Source: Grammothele lineata
Lineage: Eukaryota > Basidiomycota > Agaricomycetes > Polyporales > Polyporaceae
DNA length: 64,000 bases
NCBI GenBank assembly: GCA_002150815.3
Contig: NDFF03000045.1
Span: 1 to 64,000, forward strand
Direction: 5' to 3'
Shown in pieces: positions 1-11,095 of the stretch. Below the pieces are notes generated by a model that was not told the DNA's origin, did no database searches, and saw nothing but the letters and a program-made list of their open reading frames with translations. The first letter of the stretch is position 1, and the number at the start of each line of letters is the position of its first letter. Made by a program: the position numbers and the translations under genes.

Positions 1-70
1 GGGAAGGGGAAAGGGCAAAAGTGAACGGTTTGGGGCGTGTGAGGGCTCAAAAGAAAGCAGAAGAAAGCCC

Positions 71-265
71 CATTCCAACGCACCTAAGGGGACAAAAAAC
101 GGCTGGTGGGTTCCGGAGATATCAGGCGAACAGTCCTGAAATCCCCAGAAACTACTAATTGGAGCATAGCTCCACCAATTCTCAACCGTTTTTTGAACGC
201 CTGGGTGCGCTGGAAAGCCCCAGTCTGTCGCTTTCCAACGCACCCAGGGGCACAAAAAACGGTTG
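71..265. repeat. Foldback (inverted-repeat) element with an extra arm copy
   Basis: The segments 183-217 and 231-265 are near-perfect reverse complements (35 nt each) separated by a 13-nt loop. The paired blocks are 183-195/253-265, 201-209/239-247 and 211-217/231-237. A third diverged copy of the right arm lies in direct orientation at 71-107. A short palindrome (GGAGC-ATA-GCTCC, 161-173) sits between the copies. This looks like a small non-autonomous foldback or MITE-type repeat. No coding capacity was seen. The element may extend left beyond the window. Confidence 0.6.
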
Positions 266-465
266 GGAAATGGGTGAGCTAGAGTCCCAGGGGGCACCCC
301 CACCTGGTGCCCCATAGCCCACCTGCCATATTGGGGGCCCGGGGAAGTGCCGGGAGCCCAGCCACCAAAAAAGCGCTGGGAGGGCGCCAGGAGCCGGTCC
401 CGGGAGGTCCCCGGGAGCCGGGGAAAAGAAGGGCATAAGGGGGAATTAGTTACAGGGAAAGTAAC

Positions 466-600
466 AGTATTATGGTGTAGTGGTTATAGCGCGGGCATAT
501 CTTGAGTTGGGCCAACCCAGGCCTGGGTTCGATTCCCCATATGTGCAACCCATTATTAAATAGCCGTGTTTTGGGCGCTTATTTAGCGCTCAAGACACGT
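466..600 (+). repeat. tRNA-derived, SINE-like head
   Basis: Two pol III internal promoter boxes are visible: an A box (TGGTGTAGTGG, from 473) and a B box (GGTTCGATTCC, about 527-537) at tRNA-like spacing. Folding it as a tRNA fails, because the acceptor arm (466-472 against 543-549) hardly pairs and the T stem has only three pairs. It is therefore better called a tRNA-derived SINE head or decayed tRNA pseudogene. Short hairpins follow in the next 200 nt (for example GCAGGAATT...AATTCCTGC near 633-660), as expected for a SINE body or foldback tail. Confidence 0.5.
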
Positions 601-2335
601 TATTTGCAGGAAGCTGCTGTGACACAGTGTCTGCAGGAATTTCAAGGTCCAGGAATTCCTGCGGACTTTGTAACACGTTCCGCGGTATTTCCTGCAGTGT
701 TATGTATCCCCTCTACAGGGAGGGGTGAACAGTGGTATTCGTGGAGAGATCAGAGATTCAAAGGATGCACGGGAGTCGAATTGCAGCTCAAAAAATGTTG
801 ACCGCACGTATACCCCGCTCTTCTTTGATAAGCGGGTGCATGAACCCAGCAGCGACGGCGTGCACAGATGTGAAAGCAAGGGGTGCGGGCAACATGTATC
901 AGTTGAGTAAGGATAGTATCGATCGACATGTTGTATGTGGCGAAGTGGCGGAGGCTGGGGCGTGAGCAAAACAGCGCAGCGCTGTTCCGGACACGTTCAA
1001 CTAGCAGCGGTGACGGACGCTGTTCAGCGCAAGTGAAATACGAGTGGATGGGAACTCAATTGATGGCATAATGGTACATTCAACCCGGTATTAAAGGGAG
1101 TGATGACGGCGTACGCGCGCCGCGGCGCACAAGGAGCGAATATACAGTCAGAGCCTACTGAATGCCAGACTCGTCACTGGTCCCGATGACGACAGTCAGC
1201 ACGAGGACGCCAGAAACATACCTGCCATTCGTGTCGACGAGTTCATTGCGAAGTATTCTGTGACATATCACTTCCCCCACACGTCAAGACCGCTGTGATT
1301 TGAAATGGACGAAGACGAATTGATTGCGTACCATTAATTGACCATGACCAGCGACGTGGCCGGTCCCCTGATGGGGGCAATGAGTTGTGTCCCGCCTACT
1401 AAGGAGTTCTAGGGAAAGTGGGAGATGTCCCTTCGTCGAATGAGGCAATAACTACGATGATGCAAGGTGAGCAGGGGACGATGGGGTTGACAGAATGCTC
1501 ACCAACGCCAACGACATGTTCGAGGTGTGCTACTCACACAGGAATTCCCTTCTGCCGTTACGAGACGGCAGGAGTGTGGGCGCCATGGTGAAGGCGTAAC
1601 ACGGCGAAGGCGCGGTGTGGCTTAGGCATTGGCGTCGTACATGTGTGGATGAACGGACGTGGCAGTCTGAGAAAGTTGAAACCTTAATTCACTATACTGT
1701 ACAGTCTTTTGGCAACTCCCCCGGCGCTATCTCCTGCTCTGTTGGGCGCCCGCAGGCGCGTCAGTGTAAATGGCGCCGCTATGGTCTGATCCGTGCAGTA
1801 CACCATCTGGCCGTTGTGCCTTGTTTCCACTTTATCGTGAGTCGGAACGTACAGTGTAACTCTGATAGGTTTTGATGGACACGAGGGTGTCCTCGTCAAC
1901 ATGAGTGACCGGCGTGCAGCCAACGTTATAATTATAAGTGTTGGGTCCAGTGAGCGTTCCGAGGTGCGTCTCCCTGCGCGTTGTTTGGTCTAGCAGGGGG
2001 AAGTGGATCTCTAACGGTTTCTCTAGTCGAAGGATATTTCGATTTGAATACGCGACATAAATAAGAGCATACGAGTGTTCTTGTCTCAGACGTGAGTACT
2101 GCAGTGTTCGCGGCCACAAGAATTCGCTCGCATAGACTTGTGACAGGAGATACGCTCTCCGACGAGCCATGGTTTCGACTATGCGTGCAACTCGTCTCCG
2201 CCGTAGTTTCAGATACATAACGTACACTGCGAAACGACCAAGACGTAAATCGATACGGCCAGGAGGACGTCTCCATCCACCGGCAAGGTACACAGAACAA
2301 CGTTCAACGTAACCCAACTACCGCCGGGTCCCGGA
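600..2335. other. Stretch without a recognised gene
   Basis: No exon chain with consistent splice phases was found. The only ordered signal is an 18-bp match (1773-1790) to the terminal inverted repeat of the element at 21215-21480. A 161-codon open frame on the minus strand (2317-1832) has no in-frame ATG start and no recognisable domain. Confidence 0.4.
1773..1797. repeat. Solo terminus of the 21.2-kb MITE-like element
   Basis: GCGCCGCTATGGTCTGAT (1773-1790) is identical to 21455-21472, followed by a diverged end. No partner terminus was found nearby, so this is a fragment or relic. Confidence 0.5.
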
Positions 2336-2869
2336 CTACATGTTCATCGGCGCCGGGGGCGGCATGCCGTCGACACCGTGGAAGGGGAGGGACGCCTCCG
2401 TATGGTCCCCGCGATTACTTAAGTACTCTTTCCAGCGGGCTAAAGAGATATGAGCTATGCAGGCCCAAAAGTCCTCTCGAGTGTCGAAGCGGAGCTTCTG
2501 GGTCAGGGGGGCCTCGTTTTGACCGTTCTTCTTGTTCATATCCAGCGTAAGCGTTAGCTTTGTCTGTCGTAAGTCTCCGAACGATCTGAAGACAGAGTGT
2601 ACGCTGACCTCCTCGCAAGCTAGCATCCAGCCTTCCTTAATGACACGAAAAATCGCCGGTCCTTCGTTAGATGAAGCAGTCGTAACAAGGAGCCATCCTG
2701 TGGTGGTGTGAGTTGCACAGTCACCACTGATACAAGGATACACACTGGTATTTGGCGTCACCTCACAGATGAACACCTTCGCCGGCGTCCACTCGTCTGT
2801 GTCCGGGATGGTCTTGGGGCTGTTAGAGAATCGGGCGTTCTCGCAAGTGAAGTGGGATTGCCAGCTCAT
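2336..2869 (-). CDS. Hypothetical protein, 177 aa, single exon
   Basis: This is an uninterrupted frame from an ATG at 2869 (MSWQSHFTCENARF...) to a stop at 2336. The composition looks like a real soluble protein, with a polar Thr/Asn-rich middle and a charged segment (DMNKKNGQNE), and the frame is unusually long for this otherwise stop-rich region. No domain was recognised. A further open frame continues downstream on the same strand (2317-1832), so this could be one exon of a longer, possibly decayed gene. Confidence 0.35.
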   Translation of the reverse strand: MSWQSHFTCENARFSNSPKTIPDTDEWTPAKVFICEVTPNTSVYPCISGDCATHTTTGWLLVTTASSNEGPAIFRVIKEGWMLACEEVSVHSVFRSFGDLRQTKLTLTLDMNKKNGQNEAPLTQKLRFDTREDFWACIAHISLARWKEYLSNRGDHTEASLPFHGVDGMPPPAPMNM

Positions 2870-3565
2870 AGTGGGGAGTGTGCGCAGGGTGAGAATGGGG
2901 GGATGCGACACGCGCAGTAAGTTGGATGTTGTCCGTCAGCATCATTTAACCGATCTGTTAACGAGATCTCTCCCGGAAATTGCGTCTTTCCGCGCTGTTC
3001 ACGAGCAAATGAATGAAGGATTCCGCACCTGGGACCAGTGCGCGTCTTTTCTCATCTCGGTGGGTATTCGTCTTCTCTTTATCGGAAATGCCGTTCCGCC
3101 TCGGATCCCATACACACGGTGGATAGAATGAGACGCTTCTCAATGCGTGCCTGGCGTTTATTTCCTTTACGTTGCATGCGTGCGTGTGTCCCATGAATGC
3201 AGAGGTATTCGCCGTAGACCCCGAGTTCTGTATATTGCATGTAAGTAGGGCTGGCGCGGCGGGGAGATTGTGACTGTGGCCGTGTGCAAGAGTACAAGGC
3301 GTGGACGCAGTTGGTGAGCGTAGCACGGCTCGCCGTCTATCATGCATGCTGACTTACGATATACAGATATGGCTAGGACGACTTTATTCGCTCGTCGCGA
3401 GGCCGACACACCCGGAGGGAAGTTTCGCATTTCACGCCACAATACAGACGTCAAGAAGTGGATAGCAGTGTGTTTTTCCTTCATAATGATCTTTTGGGTT
3501 TTTGCTCATCGTAGGCGAGATAGAAGCCGGAGAACAGGCGGAAGAGCGTCGCTCGATACGGCATC

Positions 3566-4014
3566 TTGTACCAAGGCTTCGCAAAGCGTCCCCAGCAAGT
3601 GCTCCTTGCAAGTCGCCGGTCGTGGGATCCTTCGTCCGGAGCTCTCGTGTGGCCCACGAAGTTGAAGACCGATAAATGGTTGACGCGGTTGCAAAGAGCC
3701 ATTCACGTTCGCCGTTTCCCGGGAACATCATGCGTCCTGTGGCACCAATATCAGATTTTCGTTCTCGCAGTACCAGAGGCGGGTCGTCCGAACGAACTCA
3801 TCCGGCGTATGTTCAATCTGGAATGGATGGGTAATATCCTCGTCGTTAAACTCAGTCGACGGGTTCGCAACGCTGTCATGCACATTACGGAGCCTGAAAT
3901 ATCACTTCTGAATGTGCTGGTGGAGCGGTGAGTCCCCTGTTTTTTTTCAAGAGAGATGAGGTTGTGATACATCACCTCAGGTGGATTCAATTGCAAACAG
4001 GGCGGTCGCAGTAG
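3566..4014 (+). CDS. Partial orphan gene, 3' two exons
   Basis: Two exons join cleanly: an exon running to 3927, an intron 3928-3980 (GTGAGT...CACCTCAG, 53 nt) and an exon 3981-4014 ending in TAG. The C-terminal part contains NLEWMGNILVVKLSRR and VMHITEPEISLLNVLVERW. This W/GN-(I/V)LVVK type of motif recurs at the ends of small agaricomycete-specific proteins; the family assignment is from memory and tentative. The frame stays open upstream of 3566 to about 3524 but I could not find the initiating ATG or first exon, so the 5' end is incomplete. No function is assigned. Confidence 0.45.
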
Positions 4015-5879
4015 CAGTAACGTCGCCGGTCCATGCAATGACGCCGCTGCTCGGGTCGCATTCGGTACGCCTTTGCCGTTGCAACAGTAACATTACGCCT
4101 GAACATTACCTTTACAGAACGTTCTGGGTCTGCGCCAGCATGGATGAAGGCAGGCTCTGCGCGGGGCGTACTTGTTCGTCGTCGTAAGTGTGGTAGTAGT
4201 GCGCGACAGGGCCTAGGGACAGTTACATCGCTTTGACTGAAAGTGTATCAATATGAGATCCTTTCCTATCACTGCCGTACATGCTGGTGTGCTCAGTGAG
4301 GGATAAGATGACTCTCCGGGCCTACAGCTCCCAATAGCTTTGCCATGCTGCACAGTTTGACGAGCTCCATGAATCGAACTTCGTCAGCGATGTATATGCA
4401 GTGTGTTATAAATTTGCCTGTATCGGAGTGACCTCGATATGTTATGACATGTGTATCCTGGTCATCAGATCAATGAAGGAAGGTCGTGATGGCGTCATCG
4501 AGGAGTAGAGTGACCTCACTGAATAGAAACTCCCATGTCGCCGACGAGGTCTCCAACATGGTAGAAGCGTGAGGGCCTCCCGGCGGGGGGAAGACCCCGA
4601 CGCCCCCTATATAATTGCTAGTTGAGCTCAAGTATATTTGAACATAAAAAGGAACAGACAATATGGAGACATGATGCCGTTGACGTCGAAAATTTGGACG
4701 ACCGTGATTGAGGCGGAGACCATGAATACCTCATCCGTCTCTGTTGTAAGGAGGGAATAGAAACCATTCCGCTCGTAGAAATGGTTCCTCATCGGACTGG
4801 TAGTTGCCATTGTTAGTCGTGATGTAAAAGAGCGTGATCACGGAGACGTACTGTTGCATGGGCGTCGTTGATTTCACGGTTGGGTAACAGTCGACCAAAG
4901 ACGAGTCGAGGTGGACGCGCTGCAATCAGCACTCTTTAATAGCGATCACCATCATCGGGTTGCGGCGAATAGACTGAGGTACTGGTCCTCAGAACCTCCC
5001 GAAGAGCACTATGAGTTCACAATTGTGATCTCAGGTTCTAGGTAGCCATGTGCAGCTCCAGTGGTGCCATTGAATTGGTACTGTAATACAGCAGTCGGTG
5101 AGAGCAGTAGTGAACGGCCGTCATGTGTGAACGTGAATGAGTCGGTATAAACAGAATCTATCTGCGCGGTGAGCATCTGAAATCCGCAGCGCAGATGCGG
5201 CAACATCCGATGCAGGGCAGCGCGGGCTCGTGAACTACTCAGCAGTCGATGAGGGAGGGCCTTACTGATTGTGTATATCTGCCAGGCTCCCGATGGGAAA
5301 CTTGGTAGTTGCGAGAAGGGAATCAGACCGCGGTCTGTACCTCACAAGAGGTCGTACCTCTCGGTAGTATCTCATGGTCCGTAGGAAACATGTGCATCAA
5401 TTTTTGGGCTCCCTTCTGTGGGGCCTGGGGGCTTCTAAGTGAGCAACATGTACGTCAACGTCGGAGAGCGGACGGGCCAAAGTGAATGGCCGCACCTGTG
5501 TGCATGAGACGCGCCACAGCATGAACAGCACAAGGACTTGAGGTCTCAGTCAGCGCATGCCTCCCTACGTTCCCATGCACCGGAATGCGTATTTCCGACG
5601 CCTGGTAGCGCTAACACACTGTTCCATTGACGGCACTTACTAGTGAACGCTGTTTATAGTTGCGCGCTAGGCAGACGCACTAAAACGTACCAACTTTTGG
5701 AGAGTTCGTGTCAGCGGGGTGCTCTCCGACGGATCCACAGGGTCGCGCATTTTCCCGTGAGTGAGACATCCATTGCGTGTACCCAGTACTTTAACAGGTA
5801 TTGACAGGTTCACTCAGTGGGGATTACCTTGGAATCTCCTCCGCCGTTGGCAAAGACCGCCTCGCCGTCCTCTACGGAG
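4015..5879. other. Stretch without a recognised gene
   Basis: Only short open frames are present. Minus-strand fragments between 5206 and 4470 look faintly protein-like (for example FTHDGRSLLLSPTAVLQYQF at about 5130-5070) and might be remnants of one decayed gene. No splice chain could be built through them. Confidence 0.35.
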
Positions 5880-7086
5880 ATGTTAGAGCCATCCCCGTCA
5901 GACGTTCTGGTCCCTTTGGACGCTCCAAGTGTAGTCGGTGCGGTGCACGCGTTGCGGCCTATGGCCGTGAAGCTCCCATCGGACGTCATCATCGAAATTG
6001 GTCACCTCCTTTCTGTCCACGACAAGGGCCAAGCGGTTCGAGTGTCGCGAGAGTTCCACATCGCCCTCGCACCGGAGCTATACCGCACTGTCTTCGTCCA
6101 CTGCCACTCCTTTCGATCAGCAGTCAGCACTCGACGTCACACACACCATCACCTTCTCACCTGCCTGTTACGCTCCCTCGTGCCTTCATCTCCCCAGGTG
6201 TCCCCGCACTGCAACACACGTTTTGTCAAAACGCTCATCTTTTCGTCCGTGAGCTTGTCCACGGATTTCCGAAGCCTTCCAGTGTTGGCAGAGGTTCTTC
6301 GTGTCGCCAATAATATCCGGTCTCTTCGTGTCAACGTGTGCCCCGCGTCGACCAGCATTGTGCTCGACATCTTTCGGCGACACGGGCTATTCAGCATTAC
6401 CCCCACTTCCGTTATCAACGCACTCACCTCACCAGTGGACGTGTCGGGGAACTTCCTCCCGGCCCTCAAGTCGCTTCGGACGTCAGGACCGGAGATCGCG
6501 ATGGCGTTGATGGGCGAGCGCAAGGTCGATGCACTTGTTATCGAGCAAGCGATTCCACCGGCTTCACTTACCGCTTTGGCTCCCATCGAAGAGCGAAGCC
6601 ATTGTGGATTATTGACGCGGCTTAGTCTCACGGTACTGTTTTCCGCGGACCAGTTCAAAGTACCATTTCGCGCCCTCGGGGTTGTCTTCGACCGTCTTCT
6701 TCACCTGTCCGTCAAGACGTCCGGGAGACATGCTGAGAAGTATCTGAAAGTGAGTTCAAAATTTCCATGTGAGGCTGGGTAACGCTCACAGAAACTGCTT
6801 ATAGATGATGATCCGAGTTCTTTTCGAGAGACCGGAAATGCTCTCTAATCTGCAAATACTCGGTGTTAACGAGGGCCTCCCCTGGGGACTGTATAGGGAG
6901 GATCTGAGCGCCTTGGAACACGACGTATGCGCACTTGGAAAGTCACGCAGGTCACTCAAGGCGGTGGTGAACGGTAAGGCGCAGTGGTTTCTCGATGAAG
7001 AGGATGGTTGGATTTTCGAGGAGGCTATGCCCGAGGACGAGTTTCCGTGGTTGTCGGTAAAGGACGCGCGCTGGGCTACAACGTAA
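5880..7086 (+). CDS. F-box-like protein, 383 aa
   Basis: There are two exons, 5880-6749 and 6805-7086, joined in phase 0 across a 55-nt intron (GTGAGT...TTATAG). The start is the first ATG (5880); the frame is open a little upstream but only with non-ATG codons. The segment at residues about 29-65 (KLPSDVIIEIGHLLSV, then REFHIALAPELYRTV) resembles an F-box: a Leu-Pro start, two amphipathic helices and the 'APxLYRTVFV' tail usual in basidiomycete F-box/LRR proteins. The rest is Leu/Ser-rich like degenerate leucine-rich repeats, with an acidic C-terminus (WFLDEEDGWIFEEAMPEDE). F-box proteins normally bind Skp1 in SCF ubiquitin ligases; the target here is unknown. Confidence 0.75.
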
Positions 7087-7386
7087 AGACAGAATGTTCC
7101 ATTATGCTGGATATCTTACCGAGCTAGAAATATGTATGTCGAGACAGCGGGTCTTCCACTTCAGCAGTAGATCCTGGATGGCCCAGTGCAAAGTGACGGT
7201 CTTGAAGAGACCGTGGCCATGCGCCTGCGCAGTGTGGGTGTATATTAGTGTTCTACGATCGAGGAGTCGAGGACGTTACCCCATAATGTAACTTGCACGT
7301 TGAGGTCCTGCCATGTAGCACCAAGGTTTTCGATCGATAGTCTTCCTCCAGGCCGAAGGTCGAACGTCTGACTGTTGACAAGCGCC

Positions 7387-7974
7387 ATGAGCGCGCAAAG
7401 ATCAGATGAAGTCAGCGTCAGCCAGGGCGATTATCGGTGGGCGCTTCGCACTTGGTTTCAACTCCCGACTTCAGTTGCTGTCGAGATGCCCCGTTGTCTC
7501 GTTCTCGTCCTTTCCGCCGTTTGCGCAATGTCTTACCTGCTCACTATTCCTTCCTCAAGACATGCAATCCGATATTGGTAATTCACAAAGTATCTGGACG
7601 TCTTCTCAGACTGTCGATCACCAGGCCTCCGGCTTCCCACCGCTCGAAGTCCAAGTCCATCCTGTGTCTGGACGCTGTCGACCTGTTCTGTCACAGGTAT
7701 TTCTGCTTGCCATTGGTTTTCCTGGGGAGGGGCATGCCATTCACAGCACTCGCCAATCTTGTAAGCTGGCGACCTAAGTCAAGTTGGATTGCGCTGCGCA
7801 AACATGATCCGTGCACCCTTAAGCGTAGCTCAGGTACGGTTGTATTTCGTTTTCTGGCCGTCTCATATATCTCATATAGCTGCTTTGCCAGTGCCTATTA
7901 CTCGGCTTATCCCGTATCGTCCACTTAGGAGGAGCCAAATCCTCGTCAAGGGAACGTCTCATTTTCACCCTTAA
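7387..7974 (+). CDS. Possible small orphan gene, exon structure unresolved
   Basis: An ATG at 7387 opens MSAQRSDEVSVSQGDY, followed by a plausible short intron (from 7436) into a long open frame rich in Arg, Leu and Ser that runs to 7928. Several further donor/acceptor pairs keep the frame open to a stop at 7974 (GTACGG...ATATAG near 7832-7880). At least two splicing schemes are equally good, so I cannot give one protein. No domain was recognised. It may be a decayed gene. Confidence 0.25.
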
Positions 7975-8567
7975 CGCGCCGTATGCGGCGAATCGTCCCG
8001 GTATGTAAGAACGCATGGCAGGCTGCTATGAACGTCACACATGTGCTATAAATGATGCGCGGTTGGGGGGTGCACTATGGTACGCAGCTCGTAAACATAT
8101 CTCGTTCGTCCTTTGCGCGCTTCAGTACACCATCGGATCGCAGGCTCTACAGCATCGCGGTCAAGGCGATGGCGTGATGTTCGAAGAGATCGCTAGCGAT
8201 ATTCTCGAGCAATGTACGGTGTTTGCATGAGTCGGAGATGCAGATATTGACGTCTTTCCTAGATTCGACCGACGGTGGTATGCGGCGCTAACGCTCAGGA
8301 CAGAGGGTGCACCGACTTCGTTTTGGTTGCGTTTGGGCGTATATCCGACGTCGATCGGAGGGTTAAGAGCAAGGAGCGCAATTATATCGACAGGATTACA
8401 GGTATTATGAGCAATGTACGCTTCCTCTAGAAACATCGTATCTGTGTTCACAAATTGACAAGTGAAGAATCGACGAGGAACGCTCCGTTGTGTTGGTTTA
8501 AAGGCATGAGAGTGTGACTAGGTAGTTAGACCGTACAGCAGTGCCTCCGTCGTAAATTCCATCAAAA
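7975..8567. other. Stretch without a recognised gene
   Basis: Short frames only; nothing could be supported. Confidence 0.4.
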
Positions 8568-9511
8568 CTAGGCGAACATAGCTACGAGCGGGTACGGGTG
8601 ACGCAGTAATGGGTGTGAATCCACGCACGTCCCACGGCAGGGGCGCGTGTCGAGGCGGAAAATGATATGGGGACGGAGTCGGGGATGAGATAGAGGATTC
8701 AACGTAACTCGCATGGCAGCGGGGTCACAGGCTGTCCGGACCTGCGCTGGACACATGAAAGCCTCAGCAGCGCATGTCTGAGGTTGGATGCCGAGTTCTG
8801 GCCAGCTCCATGGCCACAGCTTGATGCTGAACCCCATCTCGACGAGGGACCGGTAGGACTTCTTCGCCCCGCTGCTTATCCTGGCCGCGAGCGCCCGTCG
8901 TTGGAAGGTTAGCGTTGGCCACATCATCCCGACGTGGTTGGGGTTTGCGTAGACGGCAAGGGAGCTGTAGCATGGCATACACACGGGAATTAGGGAGTGG
9001 TTCATCGGTGCTCCGTAGAGGACAACCTCTCCGACGGAAGTCTCCACGAACGCCAATTTATTGCCGTACTGCAGAGCAGCAAGATGTGGGGTGGGATGAT
9101 GGAAGCGAGTGGCGGATTGGACGTCGAAAAGGTGAAGCAAGATGGTGTTGTATGATCGTGCAGTGGTGAAGACGACCAGAGGGGTGGTGGGATCGGGAGG
9201 AAGTCGAAGAAAGAATCGGAGGGTCTGAAGACCGCTGGTGAAGCTGTCCGTCTGGAGCAAGAGCTGCGCGAATAGATTGGGCCTGGGAAGGTGCGCCGCG
9301 AGGACCCTCGTGAAGGATGCTGACAGCTCGTCCGCAACGATAGTGAGATTGTCGCGCGCCGTCGCGCGAAAGGCCATCAACGTCTGGAAATCCATGAAGA
9401 ATACAATGCGCGCTCGAATCGCCTTGCTGAAGCTACCGAAGGGACAGTGAGATTGGTATGAGGAGTGTATGGGAACACATACCGATCGTGGAAGGAGCGT
9501 GGAGGCCGCAT
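8568..9511 (-). CDS. F-box-like / nucleotidyltransferase-like family member with lost acidic motif, 297 aa
   Basis: There are two exons, 9511-9483 and 9432-8568, with a 50-nt intron (GTATGT...GGTAG) in phase 2. The N-terminus (MRPPRSFHDR|FSKAIRARIVFFMDFQTLMAFRAT) is an F-box-like helix pair. It belongs to the same family as the genes at 11096-12067 and 12554-13855: in all three an F-box-like start is followed at residues about 75-100 by a core beginning SG(S/L)xxL. Here the core reads SGLQTLRFFLRLPP then PTTPLVVF, so the serine and both aspartates of the SGS...DxDIY signature seen in the paralogues are replaced. The C-terminal half shares family features (WPWSWPELG, CAAEAFMCPAQVR). If the fold is that of a nucleotidyltransferase, this copy should be inactive. 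Confidence 0.6.
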
Positions 9512-9846
9512 GTTGGAGGGGAGTTGACGATTGTGGTAGAGCTGCTTCGGGCGAATGTTGACCTTTCTAGGCCTTCGACGGAGGAGTGCCTTCCGGCTCT
9601 TCAGCGGAGGCTGTATCTCTTTCGCTTCTCGGAATGAATTCCGCGCGTGGGTGGCGAGCCTGGCATAAGGGGCAACGTGAGAATAGAGACGCACCGAGAC
9701 GGCGAACCAATGGAGACGCTCGATTCGTGACCCGTCGGAAATGCGGAAATGTCGAGTATCCCGGGTTAATAGAATGTATTTGTACTACTGGGCGAGTATT
9801 AAGAGATCATGACGGGTGAAGGACATGGTTCAATCGACACAAGACT

Positions 9847-10415
9847 ATGTCTCTTGCACTTGGGAACGGCATGTTGCCCTTGGAAGACGTTGCGGACAGT
9901 GTGGAAGTCGAAACAATCTTGCTCCCTGACAGTGGCGAAGACCAGGTCGTTCTTGAGGAGCTACATCTTGACCGCTGGGTGCCGGCACGGATCTCAAGGT
10001 AAGTGCTCAACTCACCTATTGTGGTTCACGGGGCTTGACGTCGATTAGGCGGGTAGCCCGGCTGGCAGAGAAGGCCGATTTCAACGAGAAATCGGTCGCC
10101 GTTTCGTGTGTACCCGATGACGCATCATTCGGATCTGGGTCCTCGGCGTTCACCCTCTCCTGGCCCAGCGGCATTCCAGTGTCTGTGTACCTGGTAGGCT
10201 CCGTTGACAGGTTCAGGTTGTTCACCGCAAGATTCCGGTCTCCGGTCACTCGAATATCCCTTGACCTTGTTCGCTTGAAGGACATACGCGCGCTCAGCAG
10301 GATATCTGAAAGAATAATCCCGCTGCAAAGTCAGTATTCGCGTAAATTATGTTTAGATCGCTTTGTACTGACGTGTCGTTCACCCAGCGGAGCAACGCCC
10401 AGGGTTTCATGCTAG
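9847..10415 (+). CDS. Hypothetical protein, about 172 aa
   Basis: There are two exons, 9847-9998 and 10049-10415. The 50-nt intron has a strong donor (GTAAGT) and acceptor (GATTAG), and phase 2 joins correctly. The start is the first in-frame ATG after an upstream stop. The N-terminal exon is acidic (LPLEDVADSVEVETILLPDSGED); the second exon is Ser/Arg-rich and beta-prone. No domain was recognised. A further short intron near 10330-10395 cannot be excluded and would change the last about 25 residues. The stop overlaps the stop of the convergent exon at 10412-10674. Confidence 0.5.
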
Positions 10416-10674
10416 CTGCCAGGTATTAGGTCCGGTACGTACCCTGTGGGTTTGTTTTCGAACGTGCACTGACGAAGGTACTTCAGGTATCGGGAAGGCT
10501 CTACGACGCTCGCGAGCGCATCCCACTTTTCCGCCGCAGTATGCCACAACTGGAAGTGGCGAATCTTCGTCAGCGGGATTTGGTTCTCGTAGAAGGCGTC
10601 ATGATGTGGCACCCACGTATGCCAGGAAACGGTGTATACCTTCAATTGTCTGCCGCGTTTCTTCTTGTATCGGC
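10412..10674 (-). CDS. 3' exon of an unrecognised gene
   Basis: An acceptor with a good branch point (ACTGAC, then GAACTAG at about 10675) opens a frame of about 87 codons: RYKKKRGRQLKVYTVSWH, then WHTAAEKWDALASVVEPSRY, ending at a TAG at 10414-10412. A basic stretch is followed by an aromatic-rich segment. The upstream exons were not found, so the 5' end is incomplete or lost. No domain was recognised. Confidence 0.35.
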
Positions 10675-11095
10675 GCCTAGTTCGGAAAGTCAGTAATGGA
10701 GAGACGAGAAATGATACTGTGTGTTGTATGTTAGTAAAGACAGAGAGACAGGGTAGAGAAAATGGGCAAGTTTGGAAACCTAAGATCTAGCGCGCTATGT
10801 GTCAAGTTGTCCCTCGGGCGTCATTGAGTGAGCATGATGTTATTCGCGAAAATCCAATCGGTACAACTAGCCACTAGTGTCAGTCAGATACACCACTATG
10901 AGCACGCTCTCGAGCGACGAAAACGATGGAAAATGTAACGTTAAGCGTTATCCAGAACAACTTGAACCTCGTCACCTGTGATCTGTAACGTATTCATGCC
11001 CTGTGTACTAGAGTAGCAGTACGAAGCGAGTAACAACACCGTCCGTGCATACCTCCTCTTTGATCCCCTCACACCCCAGTATATACGCCGGCAGG
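10675..11095. other. Stretch without a recognised gene
   Basis: A 28-codon plus-strand ORF (10898-10981, MSTLSSDENDGK...) is the only ATG frame with protein-like composition. It is too short to call. Confidence 0.35.

Noticed and set aside
466..549. Functional tRNA gene
   Set aside because: A and B boxes are present, but the acceptor stem and most of the T stem do not pair, so it is called SINE-like.
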